The notes beneath the pieces are model-generated. The model made no database searches, was not told where the DNA came from, and saw only the letters and a program-made list of their open reading frames with translations. From assembly GCA_023053575.1 (NCBI GenBank), contig JAKZAP010000003.1, forward strand, positions 5,494,561 to 5,558,560: a DNA stretch of 64,000 bases, read 5' to 3'. The position numbers and the translations under genes were made by a program. The stretch is from Branchinecta lynchi. Its lineage: Eukaryota; Arthropoda; Branchiopoda; Anostraca; Branchinectidae. Positions 54,501 to 63,934 of this stretch are shown piece by piece. How positions within the stretch are numbered: position 1 is the stretch's first letter; every line of letters starts with the position of its first letter.

Positions 54501-54981
54501 TAGAGCCGGTAATAGTGTGAGTATTGCTAAGGAGGTGGAGGTTAGGTTACATGACCAGGAAATACAATTATGGCAGTGTGGGGTGGAGGTATCTGATTCA
54601 TTGTGGTTGTACGCGAAGGCCAAAGAGACATGGGGGGAGGAAATTTATTTTAAGGCGGGGATTCCAGCAGATCATTTGAGGTTGTTAATGAGTTTACGAG
54701 GTGATTGTCTACCTTTAGGAATGCGTAGAAGATATTTGGGTAAGGTAAGAGTGTTGTCTGGTCCTTACTTTTGCCCAATGTGTGGACAGTTGGACGAAAA
54801 TATTTTTCACGTAATGTGCGTATGTCCTGAGCTTTCAGATCTTCGTGGGGAAATTTTTGGTGTTAATAATTGGGGAGAGGATTGGTTGGTAAAAGTAATG
54901 GGAAGTAAAATATTTGGTGATATGGAAAAGTTGGGAAGATTCCTTTCGGTCTCGATGAACCACAGAGAAAGATTCTTGTAA
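51514..54981 (+). CDS. LINE ORF2 (endonuclease, reverse transcriptase, C-terminal Cys/His motif), no AUG at its start
   Basis: Open from the codon after the ORF1 TAG (51511-51513), in the same frame, to TAA at 54979. Endonuclease motifs begin almost at once: VCFWNVQG (about 51550), LAETW, GDFNAYTSN, SDHVPI. RT: NYRAIHLGSVLSK, motif A DLKGAFDNV (about 53505), GLKQGCSLSP, motif C FADDVALLA (about 53806). The C terminus has CPMCG..FHVMCVC, a Cys/His motif seen in several LINE clades. The first in-frame ATG lies well inside the endonuclease (PPMGSSYG), and the ATG at 51527 is out of frame. ORF2 is otherwise intact over about 1150 codons. I do not assign a LINE clade. Confidence 0.88.
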   Translation, partial: GGEGHVRKELRVCFWNVQGYTRTKLEDICKSGEWDIIGLAETWQDECISYEGYLCHCVSRQKSRNGRTYGGVALLVKCDIFVKCVRLDSKSENIVWLKFVCGGTQVLFGCVYIPPMGSSYGKEDVWKILETEKSVLTRKLANHEIIIAGDFNAYTSNHTETVAEVDMEKMNRRESSRSQEVPEVGKRNSKDQTRKKNRWGLNLLEFCGNENLIICNGRLGEDKLNGNFTCFAGGSPSLIDYCLVGVSLWPSCVDFYVLGVVGSDHVPIVLVVNLGSSYSSLGSSHSSKQRLVDATSFKKKGGGITTPLYVECDIALGLQLKLSEGELRLDHCMNLVKESQVEEAIDEISDFVYDAVSLLTVEQRVKSRRVKTSHRKYEFFDDECKEKKKSVVEALRIVKNSQGNDIHRDVELYRRVRKEYKGLLKEKKRSKERESREIIIRAFTCKDSRNFWKNVRGSVNGVPRNTAPEADSWPEYFEKKEEKEKEETFSTSFKEETRNHVCYPLMEADYGLLGPVTNTEVWDVLRKMRGRSAPGNDGIPAIVWRWGKDAIVQVLAVIFSCIINTATWPDQWRTSIVIPIYKKGIRTIHDNYRAIHLGSVLSKIFCKVLDLRMKVWLNDNEKMSSLQAGFREGYSTLDQIFILNVMIRKYTKKKGGRLYVAFLDLKGAFDNVKRELLMKTLIEIGFPRPFVIILMEIYNVVKLVVRVAGKCSREFLSKIGLKQGCSLSPKLFSLYINDWQEYMNERMAPMLSVDIVKLCLLLFADDVALLANSKEDLQVLVDITAEFLRKKELTLNVSKTAVMCFRKGGKLDNIKIKFEGEDIEYKEDFIYLGFKLSSKGKYGKHVDFSLAKGKKCLNMLLKSELREINNLRMHKQVFSSKLVPVMHYAAEIWGYSPSIKLEQVQLGYFKRVLGLSSKINSLVIRGDLGLFSLRSRRLVSMIRFWEKIIALPRVRPLKAAYLESLQDGAKESWSKQVKSILDSSGLSHFWCDGKGPRAGNSVSIAKEVEVRLHDQEIQLWQCGVEVSDSLWLYAKAKETWGEEIYFKAGIPADHLRLLMSLRGDCLPLGMRRRYLGKVRVLSGPYFCPMCGQLDENIFHVMCVCPELSDLRGEIFGVNNWGEDWLVKVMGSKIFGDMEKLGRFLSVSMNHRERFL

Positions 54982-56099
54982 AGGAATATGTAAAATAGTT
55001 AGCATTTATTTGGTTTGTGTTTTTTATTTTTGTATGTGTTTATTTTTTTCCCATGGCCTCTGTGCTTTTAGTGGAATAAATCTTATCTTATCTTATCTTA
55101 TCTTCGCCAGGCTAATCATCAGAGAAAACCGAGTTCAGATAGTCCATCTACCTATATATACCTCTATAAGCCATATCTATTTTGACGATATTGACCGAAA
55201 CTTCCTGCTTTACTGCCAAATTTTCGGTTTTGCCCTAATTCCGAGCGAACTACTAGTCCAGCAAAAAAAAAAAAATTCAGAAGCGAAGCCGGCGTATCTC
55301 CTTATCCCTATAAAGAAATCTAATGGACTTTTAAAAAAAAATTGACTTAAAAAAAATGCGGGTACAACCGGATTCCCGACTAATTATATGTCCGGGTAAA
55401 AAATAATCATTATATGTAGACTCAGCGTCTCTTCTTAACCCTAAATATATCATCTAATCAACTTCCGATAAAGCTTTTACTTTTAACATACTTTCCGGTT
55501 CTGGCCGGATTACAGGCCAACTAGTTGTCCGGCGAGAAAATGGTTTTCACCATCGGGTTCAGCATGTCTTCTTACCCATAAATCAAACATTTAATCAACT
55601 TCAAATGAAACTTTTACTTTTAACCAACTTTCCGGTTTTTGCCGGATTCCGGACGAACTACTCGTCCAGCGAGAAAACGGTTTTAGCCATCGTGCTCAGC
55701 ATGTGTTCTTACCTCTAAATCAAACATTTAATCAACTTCAAAAGAAGCTTTTACTTTTAACAAACTTTCCGGTGTTTGCCGGATTCCGGACGAACTACTT
55801 GTCCGGCAAGAAAATGATTGTCACTATCGTGCTCAGCATGTCTTCTTACCCCAGAATCGACTATCACATTAGCTGTTTAAAAATATTTTGTTTGTCCCTT
55901 AAATTGAACCCCCTCCCCCACCCCCAAATATAGGGCTACAGAGTCCATCTACGAACTCGACCTTACCCTTGATCCAAAAAATCCTCATACCAAGTTTCAT
56001 CAAAATATCTCATTCCCTTCGAGAGTTATCGTGCTTACAGACGGACGGACAACTTTTGTGATGTCATAGGTATCCCTCCACTTACGTTTTGGGATCCCA

Positions 56100-57222
56100 A
56101 AAACTATTTTGTAAAGCAATATGGTCAAACTGTTGGTAGATGTAGGTTTTAATGGTAAAAAACAATTCTCTTATCCTTTGAGTCCAGCCTCTCAAATGGA
56201 ACATAAACATAAACTTCTGGGTCAGAACCAGAATAATGTGCTTGACATAAAGGTTGAAGTTTCTGAATTCCAGCAATAATTTCATCAGAAGCCTTCTTAC
56301 TGACTGTGTGGAGATACTGAAGCTGATTACTGAAGATTAAAAAGATGAGATCATGTTATTTTAAATATGCGAAGCGCCTGCTCCACTTAACGAAATTATG
56401 TCATAACCATATATTGACAGAGAAACTCAAAATTCAAGATGCAAGTGTGACCCTTTGGGTTGTTTCCTCATCGCTTTCAAAAATCATGGACAACAGGGAC
56501 CAACCAGCGCACAAAGCCGTCCACTGCTTCCTGACCGAAGATTTTAAATTAAGTAGCCTATTTTTTCTCTGCGTGTTTATGTGTTTTGTTTATTTTGTTT
56601 ATTTTCTTCATTTACTCTGCCTTTTCAGAATGGTGGGTCATAAATAAATTGATTACTTAAGGAAAAACTTTGCTTCTTCCCGCTCAACTGTCACATCAGG
56701 AAAATAGTAACAAACATTTTCTCCAATATCAGTATCATCAACAACAAAAATTGGGAATTGAGATGGTATGGGAGGCTGAGGGATAGGGAAAGGTTCAGGC
56801 AGGGATGCAGTGCAACCAGACTAGGCTAAGTTCTAATGCTGATTCGCTGGGTTTGGTCAGGTAAGTTAGTCAGGTGAAAGTAAAACTGATTGGTATTAGA
56901 AAGAGTTCAGAAATTATTCACAGAATTATCAAAAGAAATTAATTAAGGGAATTAAGCAATCATTTCTTCACTAAGCTTATGCAAATAGGATTGTAGCTTA
57001 TGAGCATTCAGTTGGTCAGAGACAGGCTAACAAAGAAAACAAAAACAGAGATTAAATTATTTACTTACTCTGGCAGAGCTCCAGAACATCTTTGTCCTTT
57101 TCGACAAATTTATATAATGATGTGACTGCTCCATAGTGATGAGTCACAATTCGCGCACTTTTCAGTTTGAAAGATGGCACGACAAACAAGAAGAAAACGG
57201 AATTTTCTTTCATGGAAGGGAG
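56100..57222 (-). pseudogene. Unrecognised multi-exon coding-like region, - strand, broken by a LINE
   Basis: Four - strand patches read like real protein. (a) 57222-57069: acceptor TTTTGTTAG, then LPSMKENSVFFLFVVPSF to ..VLELCQ, donor A|GTAAGT. (b) After a 43-bp intron-like gap ending TTTCTTTGTTAG (exon from about 57026): PVSDQLNAHKLQSYLHKLSEE. (c) About 56820-56659: PEPFPIPQPPIPSQFPIFVV, YYFPDVTVEREEAKFFLK, then TAA. (d) 56322-56140: NQLQYLHTVSKKASDEIIAG to ..DKRIVFYH, stop. The a-b join is one base out of phase, and c-d are separated by a LINE insertion and a one-base frame difference. I recognise no family. Probably a decaying host gene or an unfamiliar mobile-element gene. Confidence 0.5.
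56332..56649 (+). mobile_element. 5'-truncated LINE 3' end, 318 bp
   Basis: The open frame starts SCYFKYAKRLLHL, similar to VCYFKYCKFLLGY at the end of the LINE ORF2 at 29.5 kb. It ends GGTCATAAATAAAT. The exact 8-bp duplication TGATTACT flanks it (56324-56331, 56650-56657). Confidence 0.75.
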
Positions 57223-57598
57223 CTAACAAAATGAGTTTAAAAGCGGGAGGTAAAGGATTCCCGAGTTAACAGATACTTATCGGTGTATGATGACAATTAT
57301 GAGCCTGTTAATGGTAGACATGTTGCCAACTAGGTCATTAATATTTTTCTAACAGAGTTGTGAAAGTAAGATGTTAATTGCTTTTTTTAAAGAAAAAATT
57401 AGACTTTTGATTGGCTATGACGCTTTATGCAAAACCAACCAATAGAAAGCATAATTCGCTTTTGTAATAAGAGTATGAAGACTTTAAGCTGTAATATCTT
57501 TTCAAACACCTATGCGAAAAATGTAAATCATACGATCAAAAAAAGTTAGGATACCTTTTCCAGCCAATTGCAGGTTCACAAACACTTTCACTTAAGGC
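57223..57598. other. No gene recognised
   Basis: No supported feature; the 3' part is the flank of a family C MITE. Confidence 0.4.
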
Positions 57599-58015
57599 GT
57601 GTTCTCGACGTTCCCTGAGGTCTCCCCTTAAGGAGTAGCCTTGTTTTTGTTTGTCCCGGGGAACCACTCTCACTATTCTCCCGAGTCCCCACGGGCGGGA
57701 AATGCTCTGATTATCATCACCATCGTCAAAAAGGACTCCCTTTCATGTTCGGAGGGAAATCAATTTTTGCCAGTGTTTGTGCAATGTAGAATTAATTAAA
57801 AAGAATCAGAATAAACAAATCCCAAAATAAAGTGGATCTAGTAATTTCGTCAACTGAAGATTCTTGTTTTCGAACAAAATCCATTTTAGAAGCATTCTCC
57901 GTGTTCGCGTTGTTTTCCTAGGCAGAGTCCGCGTGGAGTGACTCCCTCTATTCACGTCGTTCCCTTCGATTACCCGAGGAGTCCCCGAGGAGTCCTCGGG
58001 GAACGGCGAGAACAC
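57599..58015. mobile_element. Family C MITE copy 2, 417 bp
   Basis: Termini GTGTTCTCGACGTTCCC and GGGGAACGGCGAGAACAC. Same interior as the copy at 35504, including CGAGTCCCCACGGGCGGG and GTCCGCGTGGAGTGACTCC. No coding capacity. Confidence 0.75.
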
Positions 58016-58305
58016 ACTTTTAGGAAGTCCCGTATCTCACACTGTTGAGTTATTTCGTTTATGCCCTTTTCTGTTTTCGGAAAAGTTTGATCACTTCGAC
58101 CGTTTTTTACGGTTTTTATGTTTCCCTAAATTATATATAGATTATTTCCTGTTGAATGAACTTGGTTGTCGACCAAGCTACGCTCTTTTCTTGGCTTTTA
58201 CCTCATGAATTTTATCTATTTACCCCAGAACCCAATAAAACATGGATATCAAAGTGATGTTGTAAAGGTTAAAAGCAAAACGATAACAAGAACAAGAATC
58301 GAGAC

Positions 58306-58543
58306 CAGGGGCACCACGAATGGGGGGGGGGGTAGGTTGTCCGTTCAATTTGTGGAAATAGTCAAACGGATACAGTCAATACAAAAACAAAGTTTCGATC
58401 TTCAAAACAGTCGATTTTTCGTCAAAACATGCGTTATTCTTAAAAACTGTCGATATCTCTGCTAAAACAGTCGGTAAAACGACAAGCCAGTCGGTAATTA
58501 CCTTCCCCCCTTCCCCGAAATATTTTGGCTGGTAATGCCTCTG
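58306..58543. mobile_element. hAT-like MITE, 238 bp
   Basis: Ends CAGGGGCACCACGAATGGGG and complement of CAGAGGCATTACCAGCC. Exact 8-bp duplication ATCGAGAC (58298-58305, 58544-58551). Inside, AAAACAGTCG/ACTGTCGAT/CAGTCGGTAA motifs repeat, as in the G-rich MITE at 9.2 kb. Confidence 0.85.
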
Positions 58544-58551
58544 ATCGAGAC

Positions 58552-59418
58552 ACATAATTTTCAGATTGTAGTTTCTGATTGTAGGGTTTTCCGAAACTGA
58601 ATTGACGAATACATCGCCTCCGCAAAAAGTTCGACCTCAGGGTTCAAGGTCCATAAACGTTTATTGCAGAAACGTTTTTACAACCTATACTTTTTCAACG
58701 GATCTTAAAACAGTTATCAAAACAGTTTCTTTTACAAAAACGTTTCACAGAAAATGTTACAAACTAGCCATCAAGCTGAAACTCTTTTTGCAAAAACGTT
58801 GAAGTGGGCAGATTTTTTTTTTTTTTTTCAAGATAAAGACCTTCAATTAAACCGAAAAGGAGTCATTTTGAGCCTTCATGACCATGTCGTAGCAGAGGAG
58901 AGCCAATAAAATTCGGCGACGTAAGTTCGTGAGAAAAAAAGACCAGGGTAACGTTTTTGTTTGAAGAGTTTTCCAGTTGCAAAATCGAACGAAAATAAAT
59001 TTCCTTTTCTAGCGTTATCTGTGTTACACTGCCTTTACTCTTACAAGTCCCAGCACAGTCTACTATCTTTCAACCTGATCTAACGATGTATGCCTTTTCT
59101 AAAGCTCAGAAAGTAAAGCTGGGCAAACGGAATCCGTGTCATTTGCAACGTATTTCACAAAAATAGGGGTATTTTACTTTACAGTGTATATGGCATTTCT
59201 TCTATACTTTCACGCAAATAGTTTGGAACTGACCGACAAACAATAAAGTATTTTTCTTCATTACCTTTTTCGTGGTTATCCTGTCCCTTATAATCTCGTT
59301 TTCCATTGTTCATGGATCATTTTGGCTTCCCTTGTGGACAGTCTCAGCCCTCGGCATCTTGAACAAGGACGACCAGTCTCCACCATGGGCATTCTGGATT
59401 GTCGCCGTCGAAATTTTG
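58552..59418. other. No gene recognised; AACGTTT motifs
   Basis: 58650-58800 contains several AAACGTTT-like and AAAACAGTT motifs, perhaps a worn MITE. 59265-59330 belongs to family D (compare 6320-6420). No gene seen. Confidence 0.4.
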
Positions 59419-59725
59419 GACGATTTTCATTTCAGGGTCTTCGACCTAACTTGTCGACCTAATTTGAGTCGTGGGTGTTGAGATTATGCCGTATTATGGC
59501 GTTCGTAACATTTTCTGACGTGACGATTTTCATTTCAGGGTCTTCGACCTAACTTGTTGGCATTTTGAGTCGTTGATTCGCCCATTTCGAGTCGCCGGAT
59601 TATGGCGTTCGTAACATTTTCTGACGTGACGATTTTCATTTCAGGGTCTTCGACCTAACTTGTTGGCATTTTGAGTCGTGGGCGTTGAGATTATGCCGTA
59701 TTATGGCGTTCGTAACATTTTCTGT
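59419..59725. repeat. Three tandem units of ~104 bp (family D)
   Basis: Units start at about 59419, 59522 and 59628 with GACGATTTTCATTTCAGGG. They run through TCTTCGACCTAACTTGT, the GAGTCGTGGGCGTTGAG motif and TATGGCGTTCGTAACATTTTC. The middle unit is the most diverged. Confidence 0.8.
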
Positions 59726-60143
59726 AGTTGGAATAAACAAATAATAACATTCTGACAAAAATATTTCCGATCGGTCAAACACGATGAAGATGTAAAACAA
59801 AAGAAACAAGATAAGTTGAACTCACTCTCCGCTCAATAGCTTTCCTTAACGTCAAAAGTAATAAGCAATTCTGCACAGGTAAGATTTAGTTGTGTTCTCC
59901 CTTCTCTCCGAGCTCGCTCTGACGCTAAGGTCACCCGACCTCGTGTCCTTAACTAATTCATTCATGAAATGACTATTGTTATGATGGTCGACTTGGGGGA
60001 ATAAGCTGCTGAGCGAAAAGCCAATTGCTAGGGATAGTGTAGCACGAGGGAGAGGGCTGAGTGAGAACGCATCCCACAACAGTTGTTCCCCCCAGTGCAA
60101 CACTAACCCGTGAGAAATATAAATAAAAAAAAACACACAAAAC
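59726..60143. other. No gene recognised
   Basis: Downstream (- strand) of the coding-like patch at 60144-60249; no polyadenylation signal close to its stop. No other feature seen. Confidence 0.4.
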
Positions 60144-60249
60144 TTATTCTTCCACTGTTGGTCCTTCGTAGTCGTATCCCCTCATGAGCTTCTCGAATTC
60201 TTCTTCTGGAATGTCGATATCGAAAATGCTCCTTAGCTGCGGCGGCTCC
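60144..60249 (-). other. Coding-like 3'-terminal exon candidate, - strand
   Basis: Reads EPPQLRSIFDIDIPEEEF then EKLMRGYDYEGPTVEE and TAA. The acidic, codon-regular ending looks like the C terminus of a protein. Upstream on the - strand it is met abruptly by a family D repeat at 60250. Near 60490-60445 a possible partner, MKNRRVSGDEAEKSPQQ, opens with ATG. I recognise no family and cannot show that the two belong together. Confidence 0.35.
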
Positions 60250-60330
60250 CATTTTTAACCGTGGGATTTTGAGTCAAGGGCATTTTTAACCGTGGGATTT
60301 TGAGTCGTGGGCATTGTGAGAGTGGGCAAA
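60250..60330. repeat. Minisatellite, family D (inverted sense)
   Basis: Copies of ACCGTGGGATTTTGAGTC and GTCGTGGGCATTGTGAGAG, as at 6480-6556. Confidence 0.65.
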
Positions 60331-60607
60331 AAGATCGTGGTGATTTTGCTCCCCTCCCCCCCCCCACACACACACACCATTGGTTCGAGGGAAGAGCAAG
60401 AAACGTTCGTCAACAAATCCTAAATGACTGACGAAAATTATGGGGAAGCTAATCAACAACGTTTGCTGTGGTGACTTTTCTGCTTCATCCCCAGACACAC
60501 GGCGATTCTTCATCGGCACCAAGAGTTAATCGTGAAGAGTACCCCAGGATGCGCTCCAGGATTTAATTACAAATTATTATTATAGGAGGAGATGAGCCAG
60601 CTTCTTG

Positions 60608-61612
60608 GGATCCCAAAACGTAAGTGGAGGGATACCTCTGATTTCGTAAAAGTTGTCCGTCTGTCCGTCGGTCTGTGAGCACGATAATTCTTGAAGAGAA
60701 TGAGACATTTTGATGAAATTTGGTGTGAGGATTATTTGGGTCAAGGGACAGGTCGAGTTCGTAGAAGGACTCTGTAACCCTATATTTAGGGGTGGGGACG
60801 GGTTTTCAAATTAAGGGGGGAACAAATTACTTTTTTAATAGCTAATGACATTGTCGATTTAGGGGTAAGGAGACAAGCTGAACAGGAATGTGAAAATCGT
60901 TTTCTTGCCGGACAAGTAGTTCGACCGGAATCCGTCCAAAACCGGAAAGTTTGTCAAAAGTAAAAGTTGTACTTGAAGTTGATTAGAGGTTCAAATTAAG
61001 AGTAAGAAGACATGCGGAACATTTATATGAAAATAATTTTCTTGTCGCAAAAGTAGTTCGCCTGGAATCCTGCCACAACCGGAAAATTTGTTAAAAGTAA
61101 AAGTTATATCTGAAGATCAGTAGATGTTCGATTTAGGGGTCACAAGACATGCTGCATCCGTATATGACAATCATTTTCTAACCGGACATACAATTCGCCC
61201 GGAATACCGTGAAAACCGGACAATTTCTTAAAGGTTAATAGTTTATCTGAAGTTGATTAGAGGTTCGATATAGGTGCAAGGAGATGTGCTGAGTGTTTTT
61301 GAGCTTTATTTTTTAGCCGGACAAGCAGTTCGGCCAAAATTTGGCTGAAACCAAAAATGTGTCTGAAGTATAAGGCACTGAAGTTTTGATCATTTTCGTC
61401 AAAGTGGATGTGACGAATGGCTGTAAACGTGCTGAATCCATACCTGAACTTAGTTTTCACAGACGATTAGCCAATGTCTTTATTCTGTTTCTAAATTTTA
61501 ATAGTAAAAATGTTCAAGGTGTCTGGCGAAGACCGGATATTTACAAGACCAATCGCCTGGAGTTTGGATCAAATATTAATTTTTTGGGATCCCATCAAAA
61601 CCCTTGGTTTTG
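60608..61612 (+). mobile_element. HINE-B copy, complete, ~1.0 kb
   Basis: Left end TTGGGATCCCAAAACGTAAG, then TGGAGGGATACC, the microsatellite GTCCGTCTGTCCGTCGG and GAGCACGATAATTC. About three core units (CCGGACAAGTAGTTCG..GAATCCG..AAAACCGG) follow. The right end is GGTGTCTGGCGAAGACCGG..TTTTTTGGGATCCCATC. It gives the reference order for the family. Confidence 0.8.
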
Positions 61613-61888
61613 TTATTGGGGTAGTTATGCTCTCTGGGACGAAAATAATAACGGTGTCTACATATATTGCCACTCATAAGGGTTGTTCAAATAGGTGACA
61701 TAATGCGGCATTTGCCGTATCGGATTGGCCATTTGTTGTGCACAAGAAGAACAACTCTAGATCCTATTTTGTCTTATGCAGAGCCAATCAGATCGCTTGT
61801 CTGGGTTCCGCCATCGCGCCTAGGAAGAAAGGAACATTCATCGCATGTATAAGAAACTGAAACTTCAATTCGAAAAAGGACGTGTCTA
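61613..61888. other. Segment with two CCAAT-type boxes, no gene
   Basis: GATTGGCC (61722) and GCCAATCAG (61781) flank AGAAGAACAACTC, with GCCATCGCGCC nearby. This could be promoter-like, but there is no transcript to attach it to. Confidence 0.25.
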
Positions 61889-62857
61889 ACCCCTGGTTCA
61901 CGTTTGCTGCGATTTTGCGCAAAATTTTGCGCCATGTGACATAACTACGACACAAGTAGTGCGACAAGCAACGCAAAACTTTGCATTTTGTCGCAGTGTC
62001 GGATGCGTTGAAAAATTTCATCTGATCCAAGGTTCAAAGTTCATCGTTATCTTTATTTACAAAAACATATATCATTTGTTTGTAAAGAAAAAATGTATGA
62101 GAACGCATGCGACTGAATAGACTTGTATTAACCGTCTTAGAACAAGATGCTATACAGTGTTTGCAGAGTGTTTGATTGAACATTTCAATAGTGGGTGGTA
62201 TTCAGATGGGTAGCCTAATCTCCCAGTATCTTCAGAGGTCGTTTCCTAAGGGCTTCTTTGTCCTCTTCGCAAAACAATCTCGACGAAAAATTTAGTTTTG
62301 CCTTCGCGCCTGCGTGGTGGTGGGAAGGTTTCTGTCGAACGTAGAAAAGTCAAAGAAAAATCGTGTCGCATTCAACGCAGTGTGAATCAAGAGTAACCCC
62401 TGGTTCACACTGCTGCGATTTCGCGCAAAATTCTACGTCATGCTACATACAACACAAATCATGCGACAGCAAAGCAGAACTTTGCGTTTTGGCAGTGTCG
62501 AATGCGCTGAAATATTTCAACTGATCCGACATAATGCATGCGATTTTGTGAGGGAAAGAAAAGAAAAAACAAAGATTAGTTAATTTTCAAGACTAAAAAT
62601 TGCTCTACCTTGTCAATTCTACTGAATAGACTTTTGTTAACCTATTTGAGCAAGATGACTTATAGGGCTTAACTGAAAATCCCTAATAAGTGGGTGGGTA
62701 TTCAGATGGGTAATCTCCCAGTATCTTCAGAGGTCGTTTCCTCAAGGGCTTCTTTGTCCTTTTGCAGAATAATCTCGACGAAATATTTCTTTTTCCTTTT
62801 GCTTGTGTGTGGTGGTAGGAACGTTCATGCGATTCTGTCGCGCGTCGGAACATCAAA
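61889..62857. repeat. Tandem pair of ~480-500-bp repeats (family F)
   Basis: Unit 1 starts ACCCCTGGTTCAC at about 61889 and unit 2 at about 62395. Both share TGCTGCGATTT.GCGCAAAAT, GTGTCG.ATGCG.TGAAA, CTCCCAGTATCTTCAGAGG and AGGGCTTCTTTGTCC. Unit 1 ends GCAGTGTGAATCAAGAG, partly the inverse of its start (CTGGTTCACAC), so each may be a MITE. Confidence 0.65.
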
Positions 62858-62930
62858 GAACAAGACCAAAGGTGTCGGTGGGATCCCAAAAATCTAATAT
62901 TTGATTCAGACAATAGGGTCCTGTCTTCGC

Positions 62931-63376
62931 CAGAGATGGGCGAATCCGAATCCGGATTTGGATTCGAATCCAGGATTCATCCTTCTGGCCGGATTCGAAT
63001 CTTCTGCTTGTCAGGCTGGATTCAGATTCGGACTCTGATTCCAAACCCTCAATCTTACGAATCCGCTTAAATTTCTGGTCTACATCCTTCCAGTTCCAGT
63101 TTTGCCAATGTTTACACAGTGGGCCTAGGCAAATACATTTTTTGGTCTCCACCACCACCCATCCTCAGCAATTTTCCCGTTATCTGATTACATTAGATAT
63201 CAGGGCTTTTTGTCACCTCTGACTTTTAAACCATAGCCTATTTACATGAATTGATTGTTATTAAGGTCGAATTCGAATCCTCAGCATGGAATGGTGGATT
63301 CGGATTCGGAATCGGGTTCGTACTTAGCCCTGGATTCGGATTCGAATCCTTTCATGATCAGATTCGCCCATCTCTG
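62931..63376. mobile_element. hAT-like MITE, 446 bp, rich in GGATTCGAATCC
   Basis: Perfect terminal repeat CAGAGATGGGCGAATC / GATTCGCCCATCTCTG with the exact 8-bp duplication GTCTTCGC (62923-62930, 63377-63384). The ends hold many GATTCGAATCC-type palindromes and half-sites (for example 62965-63005, 63268-63350), a plausible transposase-binding array. No coding frame. Confidence 0.92.
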
Positions 63377-63934
63377 GTCTTCGCCAGGCTAATCATCAGA
63401 GAAAACCAAGTTCGGATATTCCTCATAAGCCATATCTATTTTGACGGTACTGACCGAGACTTCCTGCTTTATTTCTGCCAAGTTTCCGGGTTCGCCCGAA
63501 TTCCGAGCAAACTACTAGCCCAGCAAAAAAAAGAAAATTCAGAAACAAATCCAGCGTCAAATCCCTATAGAGAACATCTAATCAACTTTGAATGAAAGTT
63601 TGACTTAAAAAAAAAATCCCGGCTACAACCGGATTCCGGTCTAATTATATGTCTGGCTAAAAAAACTATTGTCATATACAGACTCAGCCTCTCTTCTACC
63701 CCTTAATCTGTCATCTAATCAAACTTTTGGTTTTAAGAAATTTTTCGATTTTGGCCCTATTCCGGACGAACTACTTGTTCGGCGAGAAAATGGTTTTCAC
63801 CATCGTGTTCAGCATGTATTCTTACCTCAAAATCGATCATTTAATCAACTTGAATAAAACTTTTGCTTTTAACCAACCTTCCGGTTTTTGCCGGATTCCG
63901 GACGAACTACTTTTCCGGCGCGAAAATGGTTTTC

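Larger units (their letters stand above)
50139..55104 (+). mobile_element. Full-length two-ORF LINE with (TTATC)n tail, ~4.97 kb
   Basis: Bounded by comparison with the HINE-B consensus: the host repeat breaks after GGTCTT and resumes at CGCCAG. It contains a 5' UTR of ~240 bp, ORF1, ORF2 and a short 3' UTR (CCATGGCCTCTGTGCTTTTAG..GGAATAAATC) followed by four TTATC units. Target duplication is at most the TCTT shared with the tail. A 5'-truncated sister lies at 18473 and a related reversed ORF1 at 31.6-32.5 kb. Confidence 0.85.
50080..56104 (-). mobile_element. HINE-B copy split by a full-length LINE
   Basis: On + the right end comes first: AACAAGACCAAAGGTGTCG, GATGGGATCCCAAAAATC, GATCCAGACAATTCGGTCTT (50085-50138). 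It resumes after the LINE with CGCCAGGCTAATCATCAG at 55105. Core units follow (CCGGATTCCGGACGAACTAC, 55430-55860), then the microsatellite ACGGACGG and the left end ACTTACGTTTTGGGATCCCAAAA (to 56102). The uninterrupted form can be read from the copy at 62.9 kb. Confidence 0.8.
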
